DNA of 64,000 nt from an uncultured Lachnospiraceae bacterium (GTDB taxonomy: Bacteria > Bacillota > Clostridia > Lachnospirales > Lachnospiraceae), in assembly GCA_902476645.1 (NCBI GenBank), contig CABSEG010000002.1, forward strand, positions 1 through 64,000, in the 5' to 3' direction. Within the stretch, counting starts at the first letter, position 1; every line of letters begins with the position of its first letter. Of the stretch, positions 38,807 through 47,810 are shown in pieces. Position numbers and translations under genes: made by a program. The notes beneath the pieces are model-generated. The model was given only the letters and a program-made list of their open reading frames with translations. It was not told where the DNA came from and made no database searches.

Positions 38807-40612
38807 TTATGGTCTGATGGAATAGTCCCATTGTTTCAGGGACAGATTGCAATTATAATAAGGATCCCCGCCCTGTAAGTATTTGATCCAGCGAGTTCTC
38901 ATATACTCAATTTCCCTCTGAAATCTTCTGCGCTTTTCTTCCGTATCCTCTGCTCCCCTGGTTCTGGACTCATAGTGATACATCTCCACATCCGGATTGT
39001 ACACCACCAGATATCCAAGCTCCCGCACCTTCAGGCACAGATCCACGTCATTAAAGGCAACCGCCAACTGCTCAGTAAAACCTCCGGCCTGCTGCCAGAT
39101 TTCTTTTCGTATCATCAGACAGGCTGCCGTTACGGCGCTTAAATCCTGCTGAATCACTGCCTTATGCATGTACCCGGTCCTTCTTCTGTCCATTCCCACA
39201 AACAGGCTCCCGGCCACGCCTCCAATTCCCAGCACAATCCCTGCATGCTGAATGGTGTTGTCCGGAAAATACAGTCTGGCGCCGGTGATACCTACCTGGG
39301 GACGCTGGCAATTGGATAAAAGCCCCTGGATCCAATCCGGCGTAATCACTGTGATATCATTATTCAGACAGATCACATACTCCCCTTTTGCATGCTCTAT
39401 TCCAAAATTATTGATGGCCGAGTAGTTAAACGGCTTCTCCCACTCCAGGATACGGATGTTTTTCCACCTTTTCAGGGAATCATAGTATTCTCGAATTTCC
39501 TGGGTGACACTGTTGTTTTCCACAATTAGAATCTCATAATGGTCATAGGTGGTAAGTCCCCGTATAGACTCTAAGCAGCGCTCAAGAGTCTCTTTTTCAT
39601 CCTTGTTGGGAATAACAATAGATACCATAGGATTGCCCTGTACCTGATACCGGATCCGGTAAAATCCCAGATCTTTCAGAGGTTCCACCGTACCGTTTAG
39701 GCCAACACGCTTCATATGCGCCTCCACAGCCCGCACTCCGGCCAGCACCGCATACTGCTTACCCATAGGATTGTCTGCCGTGGATCCTTTGTGAATCCTC
39801 CAGTGATATAAAATCTTTGGGATATGCACCACCTTTTCGGCCTGCTCCGTACACCGAAAGATAAAATCGTGATCCTGGGCTCCGTCAAATTCTCCGCGCA
39901 ATCCTCCCACCTTCCTGGCAAGGGCCGCCCGCACAGTCAGAAGATGGCAGATATAATTGTTTGAGCAAAGAAGATCTGGATTAAAATCCGGCTTAAAGTG
40001 GGGCTGGAAGTACTCCTTTAAATCCGAGGTCACCTTGTCCTCATCCGTATACAGTACGTCTGCCTCCGGATGCTTTTCTATAGCCAGAGCCACCTCATAC
40101 AAAGCATTTTCCGCTAACAGGTCATCGTGGTCAAAGAAAGTCAGAAACGCTCCCCGGGCCATCTGCATAGCGGCGTTGGTGTTTCCGGAAATGCCTGCGT
40201 TTTTCGAAAGCTCCTGATAACGGATCCTGGAATCTTTCCCTGTGTATTCTTCCACCACAGCCCTGCAGACACCACCGTCCTGACTTCCGTCCGCGATACA
40301 AAGCTCCCAGAACGGATAGGTCTGGGCCTGCACCGACTCGATCATTTGACGCAGGTATAGCTCCGGCGTCCGATAGAGAGGCACTAATACACTGATGGTC
40401 ACAGGGTGCTTCCACTCCCGTTCCTTCTGCCGCTTTCGCTCCTCCGTTGTGAGCGCCCGCTTCCTTAACCATTCCTGGTAATCCACGTCCCCCTCCTCCA
40501 GACGTTCCGTCAGCTTTACGGCAAATCCCCGGATTCCAAAGTGACGCAGATACAAAAATCCTTTTTTAATATTGTACGGCGTCATGCGCCGGATTACACT
40601 TGCTAACTTCAT
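38807..40612 (-). CDS. Tandem GT2 glycosyltransferase (no N-terminal beta module)
   Basis: The 601-residue protein has a helical basic head followed by two GT2 domains. The first carries SVLVPLYRTPELYLRQMIES and TFFDHDDLLAENALYEVA; the second carries VSIVIPNKDEKETLERCLES, LNNDITVITPDWIQGLLS and VAFNDVDLCLKVRELGY. Both domains hold their Asp motifs, so two linkages may be made by one protein. It ends PYYNCNLSLKQWDYSIRP, like its two larger paralogues upstream. It overlaps the YfhO gene stop by four bases (ATGA); the GAGGAAGTATC site decides the start. It is cytoplasmic with likely membrane contact. Confidence 0.9.
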   Translation of the reverse strand: MKLASVIRRMTPYNIKKGFLYLRHFGIRGFAVKLTERLEEGDVDYQEWLRKRALTTEERKRQKEREWKHPVTISVLVPLYRTPELYLRQMIESVQAQTYPFWELCIADGSQDGGVCRAVVEEYTGKDSRIRYQELSKNAGISGNTNAAMQMARGAFLTFFDHDDLLAENALYEVALAIEKHPEADVLYTDEDKVTSDLKEYFQPHFKPDFNPDLLCSNNYICHLLTVRAALARKVGGLRGEFDGAQDHDFIFRCTEQAEKVVHIPKILYHWRIHKGSTADNPMGKQYAVLAGVRAVEAHMKRVGLNGTVEPLKDLGFYRIRYQVQGNPMVSIVIPNKDEKETLERCLESIRGLTTYDHYEILIVENNSVTQEIREYYDSLKRWKNIRILEWEKPFNYSAINNFGIEHAKGEYVICLNNDITVITPDWIQGLLSNCQRPQVGITGARLYFPDNTIQHAGIVLGIGGVAGSLFVGMDRRRTGYMHKAVIQQDLSAVTAACLMIRKEIWQQAGGFTEQLAVAFNDVDLCLKVRELGYLVVYNPDVEMYHYESRTRGAEDTEEKRRRFQREIEYMRTRWIKYLQGGDPYYNCNLSLKQWDYSIRP

Positions 40613-43278
40613 GATACTTCCTCGTCTCTTATCGCTCTTCTGGTATAGCATACCCATGCGGCCAAAAGCAGATATGCGGCCAGGCTTCCAAGGCTTAATC
40701 CTAAGCCAGCTTTTAACAGCGGCGGGGTAAACTTCAGTGTAAAGCTATGTGCCCCTGCCTGAACGTAAAAACCGGTGAGTCCATAGTCAGCCTGTAAAAT
40801 CTCCGTCTCTTTTCCATCTACCTTCAGGCTCCAGCCCTGCTCATAGGGTACAGCCAGCAACACAATGCCATCTTCCGCAGCCTGCAAGCTTCCGGTAAGG
40901 AGATTATCCTTTTCCTGCCGATATACCTTTACCTGGCTGTCCTCCGAATAAGTCGGCAGACTTTTGTTTCCATATACCTGAAGGTTCCTTACTGAAGCGT
41001 TTACCTTTCCTGCCCGGAATGCGATCTGAATCTTTTTGGTTCCTGCCGGAAGGGTCAGCTCCACGTAGGTTTCTTCTCCCTCCTGAATCACAGTCTCATA
41101 AAAGCCGCTCTCCCCGGCAGTGACACCCACATGGGTATCCCGGTCTGCGCTCAGTAAAAAAGAAACACAGATCTGTTCATAACCTGCCAGAGCTTTTCTC
41201 TTTACCGGAATGTTAAGCTGTTCTTTTTGAGAAACCTTCCACTCCGCCTTTTTTACGGCCCCGCCTATAACTTCCCTGGCGCAGGCAGTTAACAGCTCCT
41301 CTGTTTGATCCAAAGTTCCCTCCTGGGGAAGGATTACCGCCTGGGTCAGAAGCTGATTGGAATCCAGACTGTCCCGGTTTTCTTCATAAGCTTTCTGTGT
41401 TATAGAAGCCGTATAAAATTTCCCCGCGGATGCGTTGTCCTGATTTTCGTATACAGACAGCTGATCAAATTCCCGGATTTTTTCAAAACCGGGAATATCC
41501 AAATTATTCTCCCGGGCCAACAGGTATTTTACACCCAGCAGGGTCATTTTGGTCACATCCTGCTTGACATTTTGAAAATAAAAATGGTTCTCATCCACAA
41601 ACAGAATGCCCGGCCAAATCTGTTTTGCAAATTCCAGGACATGGCCGTTTACCATGGAATTATAGCTGCTGACAGGATTATAGCCCTGGGCCAGAGAATC
41701 CATACACAGGGAGCCGATATTAAACATCTTCTCTGTCCGAAAAAATTCCGGATCTTTTTCTTCCAGCCACGCCTGTGCCTCCTGAATGGAATCCCGGTAT
41801 AGTTGATCAAAATAAGAGTCCGCATCTTTTCTGAGGGTCACCCGATTCTGATTAACCCCGGCCCCGTCACAAAACAAAGAAACCATAACTGCAAGGCTCA
41901 GACACAGATAGGCACCCTGCTTCCCTTTCTTTCTTCCATACCAAAACAAAGCGGCTCCCATGATTCCTGCCATGCAAAGCAATACCAGCAGCCCTCGTTT
42001 TAGCTCTTCTGTAGGCGCTGCCGCAGCTCCGGCCACATATCCAAAGCCTATGACAGCAAGCGCGGATACCAGCGCGGGAATAGAGACCTTTCGCTCCCTT
42101 CGGATCCGCTCCAGCGTAAATGCCATCATCAGAAGGAACACCGGAAGCAGCACAAAGGTGTGTCTGGAAAAAGGATACGCAAACCCATTAAAAGCTGCAC
42201 TTCCCAGTCTGACCGTCAACAACATGAGCACCAGAATTCCCACAGCTACCTGAATCCTTTTTTTGCGCCCGGAGACTTGTTGTCTGCGAAAGCCGGCCAC
42301 ATACTGAAATCCCAAGATCACAAACAGCGCCGTACAATACACGTTAGGTGCTTCGTAATAGTTGTTATTGCCAAACCAGGTGGCTCCATTGCCCTGTAGG
42401 TTACTGGAGAGAAAACGGCCAAGGAGGGTGATATAATATTCCGGTTCGTAAAAATTCAGCATCGCGCCCAGACGTACCAACAGGCTTCCCTCTTGCTCCA
42501 CCCGGCTGGTAACACCGAAAATCACGGCTGCGGAGGGCAGCAGCATCACGCAGCCCATACCGACTCCCAGCAGCATAAAGCCCGCTGTTTTAAAAAGACA
42601 ACATACTCCCTCCCGGATGCCTTTTTTCTCCATCCACAAAATCCGAAAGCACACATAGATTCCCGCTGCCAGCAGCGTCATATAGGACAGATACAGGCTG
42701 GAAAGCACAGAGACCCCACAGGCTAAGGTAAGTCCCAGGCCCCATCTCCAATTTCGCAGTTCCTTTTCAATCATCCATAAAATCAGAGGATAGAAAATCA
42801 CCGCAGTGCTAAACTGATAGTGCTGCCCCCACACCAAAAGGTAGCCGCTGAAGGCGTAAATCAAGGCGCAAAGCCCCTTCACCCTCTCCGAAAGTGGAAA
42901 GCAGGACAGATAACGGTAGCAAATCCAGCCTGCCAGCAGGATCTTTATGATATGATAGTAAACGAGATAAAAAGGAAGATGCTCCGGTCCAAACACTACG
43001 CCCGCCGCATACAGCAGCATCAGAAAGGGATCCGCCAGGTTCAGCATAAACAGGTTGGTACCCAAACCGTAATGAAAGTCCCAGAAGCAAAAATCCCCGG
43101 CTCTTATATGATTGACAATGGTATTGTACTGCATCAGATACTGTTCCTGCGTATCTGACCCGTCATCCCCGAATACAAACAACTCCTGCCCGAATAGATA
43201 TGTGTGAAAGATATACAGGCAGCCTGCCAGGATCGCCAGACACAGAATCCACTGTAGCCTTCTGTCCGTCTTTTGCAT
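40609..43278 (-). CDS. YfhO-family membrane protein, probable GT-C glycosyltransferase
   Basis: The 889-residue protein has at least twelve hydrophobic segments in its first 490 residues, starting with LQWILCLAILAGCLYIFHTY, an early loop with FVFGDDGSDTQEQYLMQYN (acidic residues after TM1, as in GT-C enzymes), then an extracellular beta-rich C-terminal region (500-860) and a last helix (LGLSLGSLAAYLLLAAWVCY). In other Firmicutes YfhO decorates lipoteichoic acid or lipids with a sugar from undecaprenyl-phosphate. Within this cluster it may add a side-chain sugar after export. The ATG follows GGGAGGAAAG. Confidence 0.88.
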   Translation of the reverse strand: MQKTDRRLQWILCLAILAGCLYIFHTYLFGQELFVFGDDGSDTQEQYLMQYNTIVNHIRAGDFCFWDFHYGLGTNLFMLNLADPFLMLLYAAGVVFGPEHLPFYLVYYHIIKILLAGWICYRYLSCFPLSERVKGLCALIYAFSGYLLVWGQHYQFSTAVIFYPLILWMIEKELRNWRWGLGLTLACGVSVLSSLYLSYMTLLAAGIYVCFRILWMEKKGIREGVCCLFKTAGFMLLGVGMGCVMLLPSAAVIFGVTSRVEQEGSLLVRLGAMLNFYEPEYYITLLGRFLSSNLQGNGATWFGNNNYYEAPNVYCTALFVILGFQYVAGFRRQQVSGRKKRIQVAVGILVLMLLTVRLGSAAFNGFAYPFSRHTFVLLPVFLLMMAFTLERIRRERKVSIPALVSALAVIGFGYVAGAAAAPTEELKRGLLVLLCMAGIMGAALFWYGRKKGKQGAYLCLSLAVMVSLFCDGAGVNQNRVTLRKDADSYFDQLYRDSIQEAQAWLEEKDPEFFRTEKMFNIGSLCMDSLAQGYNPVSSYNSMVNGHVLEFAKQIWPGILFVDENHFYFQNVKQDVTKMTLLGVKYLLARENNLDIPGFEKIREFDQLSVYENQDNASAGKFYTASITQKAYEENRDSLDSNQLLTQAVILPQEGTLDQTEELLTACAREVIGGAVKKAEWKVSQKEQLNIPVKRKALAGYEQICVSFLLSADRDTHVGVTAGESGFYETVIQEGEETYVELTLPAGTKKIQIAFRAGKVNASVRNLQVYGNKSLPTYSEDSQVKVYRQEKDNLLTGSLQAAEDGIVLLAVPYEQGWSLKVDGKETEILQADYGLTGFYVQAGAHSFTLKFTPPLLKAGLGLSLGSLAAYLLLAAWVCYTRRAIRDEEVS

Positions 43279-43295
43279 CTCGTCTTTCCTCCCAA

Positions 43296-45725
43296 TTAAA
43301 CCTTCATGGAAAAATCCGCCTTATCCAGCGTCAGGTTCGGATTGTAGTAGGGATCCCCCTTTTTCACCTGATCAGACCAGTGGTCTAAAAACTTTGCCAT
43401 CTCCTGGTTGAATCGTTCGATCTTTTCCTGGGTATCCTCTAGTCCCCTGGATTTGGACTCAAAATGGTACAGTTCAGCGTAAGGGTTATACACAATCAGC
43501 TTACCAAGGCTGCGCACTTTCATACAAAAATCAATGTCGTTAAAAGCCACCCGCAGTTCCTTGGTAAATCCCCCCACCTGGTGGAAAATCTGAGCGTCCA
43601 CCATCATAGAAGCGGCTGTCACCGCGCTGTAATCCTGAGCGCAGATGATCCTGGAAAAATAGCCGTTTTCCCCCGGTTTGCTGCCGATAAAGGCATGACC
43701 CGCAATTCCGCCAAATCCCAGCACCACTCCTGCGTGCTGGATTACTCCGTCCTCGTAATAGAGTCTAGAACCCACAATCCCCACATCTTCCCTCATACAG
43801 TAGCCCAAAAGCTGCCGGATGCAGTCTGGGCGAATGATTTGGGTATCGTTATTCAAGAACCAGTAATAATCGCCCTTTGCATGAGACACTCCAAAATTGT
43901 TAATATCTGAATAATTGAAAGTCCCCTGATAGCAGATCACTCGGACCCTGGGATTTTCAGCTTCTAGTTTTTGGTAATAGGCAAAGGTTTCCTGTTCCGT
44001 ACTGTTGTTTTCCACAATCACATACTCATAATTTCGATAATCCGACTTTTCTTCAATGGAAGAGATACAGGTATCCAAATCCCGAATATGATCCTTGTTG
44101 GGAATGATAATGGAAACCAGAGGATCTCCCACCACCTCATACTCTGAAATATACAATCCTGGATATTCTCCCTGCCGCACCTTTGCACGGATTCCCCTCC
44201 GGTCATAGTGGGCCTGTATGGCTCTCATGCCTGCCTCAAAAGCATACTGCTTACTCTCCGGATTCTCTGCCGTGGAATCCAGATGTGCCCTCCAGTGATA
44301 TAGAACCTGGGGGATATGGCCAATCTTTTGGGTGGCCTCCGTGCAGCGGAGAATAAAATCATAGTCCTGCGCTCCGTCAAAGGCAGGGTCTAACCATCCC
44401 ACCTTTTTTTGTAAGGATCGGCGCACCACACACAGATGGTTAATATAATTCATACTGCAAAGCAAATCCGGATTATAGTCAGATTTGAAATGGGGCTGAA
44501 AGTATTTCTTCCCATCCATGCTCACCTTGTCCTCGTCGCTGTAAATCAAATCCAGATCGCCCTGCTGATTAAGAATCCTGACGCACTCATACAGGGCGTT
44601 TGGTGCCAGCAGATCGTCATGATCGGCAAATACCAGAAAATCCCCCTCCGCTTTTTTTATGGCCGCGTTAGTATTTTCCGCAATCCTCAGCGGCTTTTCA
44701 TGGGGAAGCACCCTAATGCGCTCTTCCTTTCCTTTCAGCTTTCCCAGCAGATCCCGCAAAGGGGAATCTGCCCCGCTTCCGTCGGACAACCACAGCTCCC
44801 ACTTTCCGTAAGTCTGCGCCTGTACAGATGCAACCAGAGCTTTTAAAAACTCCGGTTTTGTCCGATAGAGGGGCACGACAATGGAAAACTTCGGCTCCCA
44901 GGCAAATCGCTCTGCTCTCTGGGCCTTTAGCTGGGCCTGGTTAGGCTCATGCTTCTTTCGAAAGCGCTCATAACTGATCTCATCCTGATGGAGCACCTCC
45001 ACGGCCACTCTCTTTACAAGCTGCTTCATTCCTTTTCTCTTAAAATAAAGCAGACCTCTTTGCAAAGCATTTCCCAGTCCCTTCTTATTTTTCAACTTCT
45101 TCTCCACTGAAAAACTTGTCACTGTATGGGCTTGAGGGCTGCGGATCACCAGCCATAGACGATCCTCCTTCGGTCTTTGAAACGTGATTTCATAACCGTA
45201 AATATCCTCCGGCTTTGCCTCCGGAAAGTCTCCCTTTACATCCTGCCTCGGGCCGTAGGACACCGTCGCTGGTATCCTTTCTTTTGCACGCGTATAAAGT
45301 CCCATACGCGCCTTGTGGTTACTGACATACCATCCGCGCAGTACCAGGCTCTCTCCTTTCGGCATCAAGGCTTCTGTCCAGGATGGAAGGTTTCCTCTTT
45401 TCTTTTTTATAGAAGAAAGATTGCTTCTATAGAGGAGTACGTCTCCTTCTGCCCCCCTATGGTAAACCTTAAGCTTCTTGCCCTCTTCTTTCAGAGAGAT
45501 CCAAAGGAAATATTCCACATCAATGTCCGCTTTATAGCGCAAATACTTTTTTCGCACTTCGATCCCCTGCTGGGTAGTGACTTTCAAAGGTACCTCTCTC
45601 CCATCTATCTGGGCAGAAAACGTCTCTTTGCCCTCCCTGTCATTTTCAAACCATCCCTGGATCACCAGTACATTTGGCTGATAGACATGAAACCGGACTC
45701 TCTCCCGGTTAAACTTTCCATTCAT
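43296..45725 (-). CDS. Very large tandem GT2 glycosyltransferase with two N-terminal beta modules
   Basis: The 809-residue protein starts with two beta-sandwich repeats (about 1-110 and 110-215) with a VLVIQGWFEND / SLVLRGWYVSN pattern, then a basic linker, then two GT2 domains: SIVVPLYRTKPEFLKALVAS with VFADHDDLLAPNALYECVRI, and VSIIIPNKDHIRDLDTCISS with FLNNDTQIIRPDCIRQLLGY and VAFNDIDFCMKVRSLGK. The C-terminus is the shared YYNPNLTLDKADFSMKV type. It overlaps the preceding gene stop (ATGA) so the two are translated together. It probably forms two linkages of the repeat unit; the sugars are not known. Confidence 0.9.
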   Translation of the reverse strand: MNGKFNRERVRFHVYQPNVLVIQGWFENDREGKETFSAQIDGREVPLKVTTQQGIEVRKKYLRYKADIDVEYFLWISLKEEGKKLKVYHRGAEGDVLLYRSNLSSIKKKRGNLPSWTEALMPKGESLVLRGWYVSNHKARMGLYTRAKERIPATVSYGPRQDVKGDFPEAKPEDIYGYEITFQRPKEDRLWLVIRSPQAHTVTSFSVEKKLKNKKGLGNALQRGLLYFKRKGMKQLVKRVAVEVLHQDEISYERFRKKHEPNQAQLKAQRAERFAWEPKFSIVVPLYRTKPEFLKALVASVQAQTYGKWELWLSDGSGADSPLRDLLGKLKGKEERIRVLPHEKPLRIAENTNAAIKKAEGDFLVFADHDDLLAPNALYECVRILNQQGDLDLIYSDEDKVSMDGKKYFQPHFKSDYNPDLLCSMNYINHLCVVRRSLQKKVGWLDPAFDGAQDYDFILRCTEATQKIGHIPQVLYHWRAHLDSTAENPESKQYAFEAGMRAIQAHYDRRGIRAKVRQGEYPGLYISEYEVVGDPLVSIIIPNKDHIRDLDTCISSIEEKSDYRNYEYVIVENNSTEQETFAYYQKLEAENPRVRVICYQGTFNYSDINNFGVSHAKGDYYWFLNNDTQIIRPDCIRQLLGYCMREDVGIVGSRLYYEDGVIQHAGVVLGFGGIAGHAFIGSKPGENGYFSRIICAQDYSAVTAASMMVDAQIFHQVGGFTKELRVAFNDIDFCMKVRSLGKLIVYNPYAELYHFESKSRGLEDTQEKIERFNQEMAKFLDHWSDQVKKGDPYYNPNLTLDKADFSMKV

Positions 45726-47806
45726 CCTTGTTCACTCCATCTATCCCAAAAAGTTTCATCGTATTTCATATTTCTGTACTCCGGAACGATCTCAAAAAGA
45801 TTTTGATTAAAGAAGGGATCTCCGTTTTTCAGAATGTCCGGCCACTTGGCCGCAAAGTGCTTCGCTTCCCGCATCAGCCTCTTTTTCTTCTGGGGCGTAT
45901 CTTCCAGCCCACGGCTTTTGGATTCGAAGTGTGTCAGCCTGGCGTAGGGGGTAAACACGATTTCCTTTTCCATGGCCCGAAGCTTTAAGCAGTAATCCAC
46001 ATCGTTATAAGCCACCTGGAAGCTTTCGTCCATACCGTTTACCTGACGGTATAAGGTCTTTTTCGTCATCATGCAGGCAGCCGTTACAGCGCTGACCTGA
46101 CGAACGGAAACCAGGGCTGCCATATAGCCCTCCTGATCTCCTCCAGTGCCTGCGAACAGATGCCCGGCCACACCTCCAAAACCGATAACGACACCTGCGT
46201 GCTGAATCGTCCCATCCGGGTAATACAGTTTGGCTCCAACGGCCCCCACTTCCTCTCTCTGGCAGTGGCTCAACATCTCCTCCATCCAGCCGGCGTTTCG
46301 AATCTCCACATCGTTATTTAAAAACAGCAGGTATTCTCCTTTCGCCTCCATCACTGCCCGGTTGTGCATAGCCGCATAGTGAAACGCCTTTTCCCATCGG
46401 ATAATACGCACCCTTTCATGTTCCCTTTGCAGCGCCTCATAATAGGCAAAGGTCTCCGGCTCCGTACTGTTATTTTCTATAATCAAAACCTCATAATTGT
46501 CATATGACGTCTTGGAAAACAGCGAATTCAGACATGTCTTTAACTCCTGGACGTGATCCATATTTGGAATCAAAACAGAAACCAGTGGCTTTCCAATCAC
46601 CGCCCGCCTGGTTCTGTAACGCCCCAGCATCTTTGTACTCTCCACAGTGGCCTCCACTCCCATACGTCGATAGTGATCCTCCACCGCCCTTCTTCCCGCC
46701 TCAAAGGCATACATCTTGCTGGCCGGATTTCCGGCTGTGGACTGGGGGTGCACCCTCCAGTGATACAAGACCTTGGGAATGTGATAAATATGCTGGGATT
46801 GCTCGCAGCAGCGCAACACAAAATCATAATCCTGCGCACCGTCATACTCCCTGCGCAGCAGCCCCACCCGATCCAGAACCTCTCTTTTCACAGCAAAGAT
46901 GTGGCAGATATAATTATTACACCGCAGCAGATCCATGTCAAACACGGTCTTTAAATGAGGGCCAAAATAATTCGTATCCGTCTTGTTCACCTTATCTTCA
47001 TCGGAATAGAGGATTTCAATTTTCGGATCCCGGTTCAAAGCCTTTACCATTTCGTAAAACGCGTCTATCGTCAGTGTATCATCATGGTCGGCAAAAACGA
47101 TAAAATCTCCGGTGGCCATAGCAATAGCCCGGTTGGTGTTGACGGAAATCCCACGGTTTTCCCGAAGACGCATATATTTCATACGTCTTTCCCTCCGGTA
47201 ACGGCTCTTCAGATACCGCTCCGCCTCGTCGCTGGTGCTGCCGTCCGCCAGGCACAGTTCCACCTTTCGGTAAGTCTGTCCCAGAACTGAGTCCACGATC
47301 TTTTTCAAAAACGGAATCGGCGTATTATACAGAGGAATCACTACGCTAAACAAAGGTTCCCAGGCAAAGTGTTCCCGTCTCTGAGAAATCCGCTCCCGTA
47401 CCTTTGGCGCTTGTTCCCGCACCCATTCATCATAGTCCATGGGAATGGTCTCATCCTTTAAAAGTCTTCTGCGAAGCCGGTTCTGAAGCCGGTTTTTATG
47501 AAGGTCCACCTCATAACTTTTTTTCTCTGCGCCGTTTGCGAACACCAGACGAATCTTTCGCGTGGTGATGTTGCCCATGTCCACCACCACATGGAATCCT
47601 GACTGGCAGTCCTTCTCCAGCCCGTAAACCTGGTTGACATCCTTTCGCACCAGCCTTTCGGTGTAAATCACCAGCTTCTCCCCTTTGGTATCTTCCACAA
47701 AGATCTCATTCTTGCCTTCCCGGTCAATAGCCCATCCCTGGATCAGAATGTTTCCAAAAGAAGTGGCAACTTTGTCCACATGATACGCAATGCTTTCGTT
47801 TTCCAT
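45722..47806 (-). CDS. Very large tandem GT2 glycosyltransferase with one N-terminal beta module
   Basis: The 694-residue protein opens with a beta-sandwich (about 1-110; FGNILIQGWAIDREGKNEIF, RKDVNQVYGLEKDCQSGFHV) followed by a basic linker and two GT2 domains: FSVVIPLYNTPIPFLKKIVD with IVFADHDDTLTIDAFYEMVK, and VSVLIPNMDHVQELKTCLNS with LFLNNDVEIRNAGWMEEMLS and VAYNDVDYCLKLRAMEK. The ATG was set behind GGAGGTAG; the longer frame has no ribosome site. It lies four bases after the methyltransferase gene and overlaps the next GT gene. Confidence 0.9.
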   Translation of the reverse strand: MENESIAYHVDKVATSFGNILIQGWAIDREGKNEIFVEDTKGEKLVIYTERLVRKDVNQVYGLEKDCQSGFHVVVDMGNITTRKIRLVFANGAEKKSYEVDLHKNRLQNRLRRRLLKDETIPMDYDEWVREQAPKVRERISQRREHFAWEPLFSVVIPLYNTPIPFLKKIVDSVLGQTYRKVELCLADGSTSDEAERYLKSRYRRERRMKYMRLRENRGISVNTNRAIAMATGDFIVFADHDDTLTIDAFYEMVKALNRDPKIEILYSDEDKVNKTDTNYFGPHLKTVFDMDLLRCNNYICHIFAVKREVLDRVGLLRREYDGAQDYDFVLRCCEQSQHIYHIPKVLYHWRVHPQSTAGNPASKMYAFEAGRRAVEDHYRRMGVEATVESTKMLGRYRTRRAVIGKPLVSVLIPNMDHVQELKTCLNSLFSKTSYDNYEVLIIENNSTEPETFAYYEALQREHERVRIIRWEKAFHYAAMHNRAVMEAKGEYLLFLNNDVEIRNAGWMEEMLSHCQREEVGAVGAKLYYPDGTIQHAGVVIGFGGVAGHLFAGTGGDQEGYMAALVSVRQVSAVTAACMMTKKTLYRQVNGMDESFQVAYNDVDYCLKLRAMEKEIVFTPYARLTHFESKSRGLEDTPQKKKRLMREAKHFAAKWPDILKNGDPFFNQNLFEIVPEYRNMKYDETFWDRWSEQG

Positions 47807-47810
47807 TTTT

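Noticed and set aside
46504..47103. 199-codon open frame on the plus strand across a GT2 gene
   Set aside because: It lies antisense to a clear glycosyltransferase and has no recognisable protein features.
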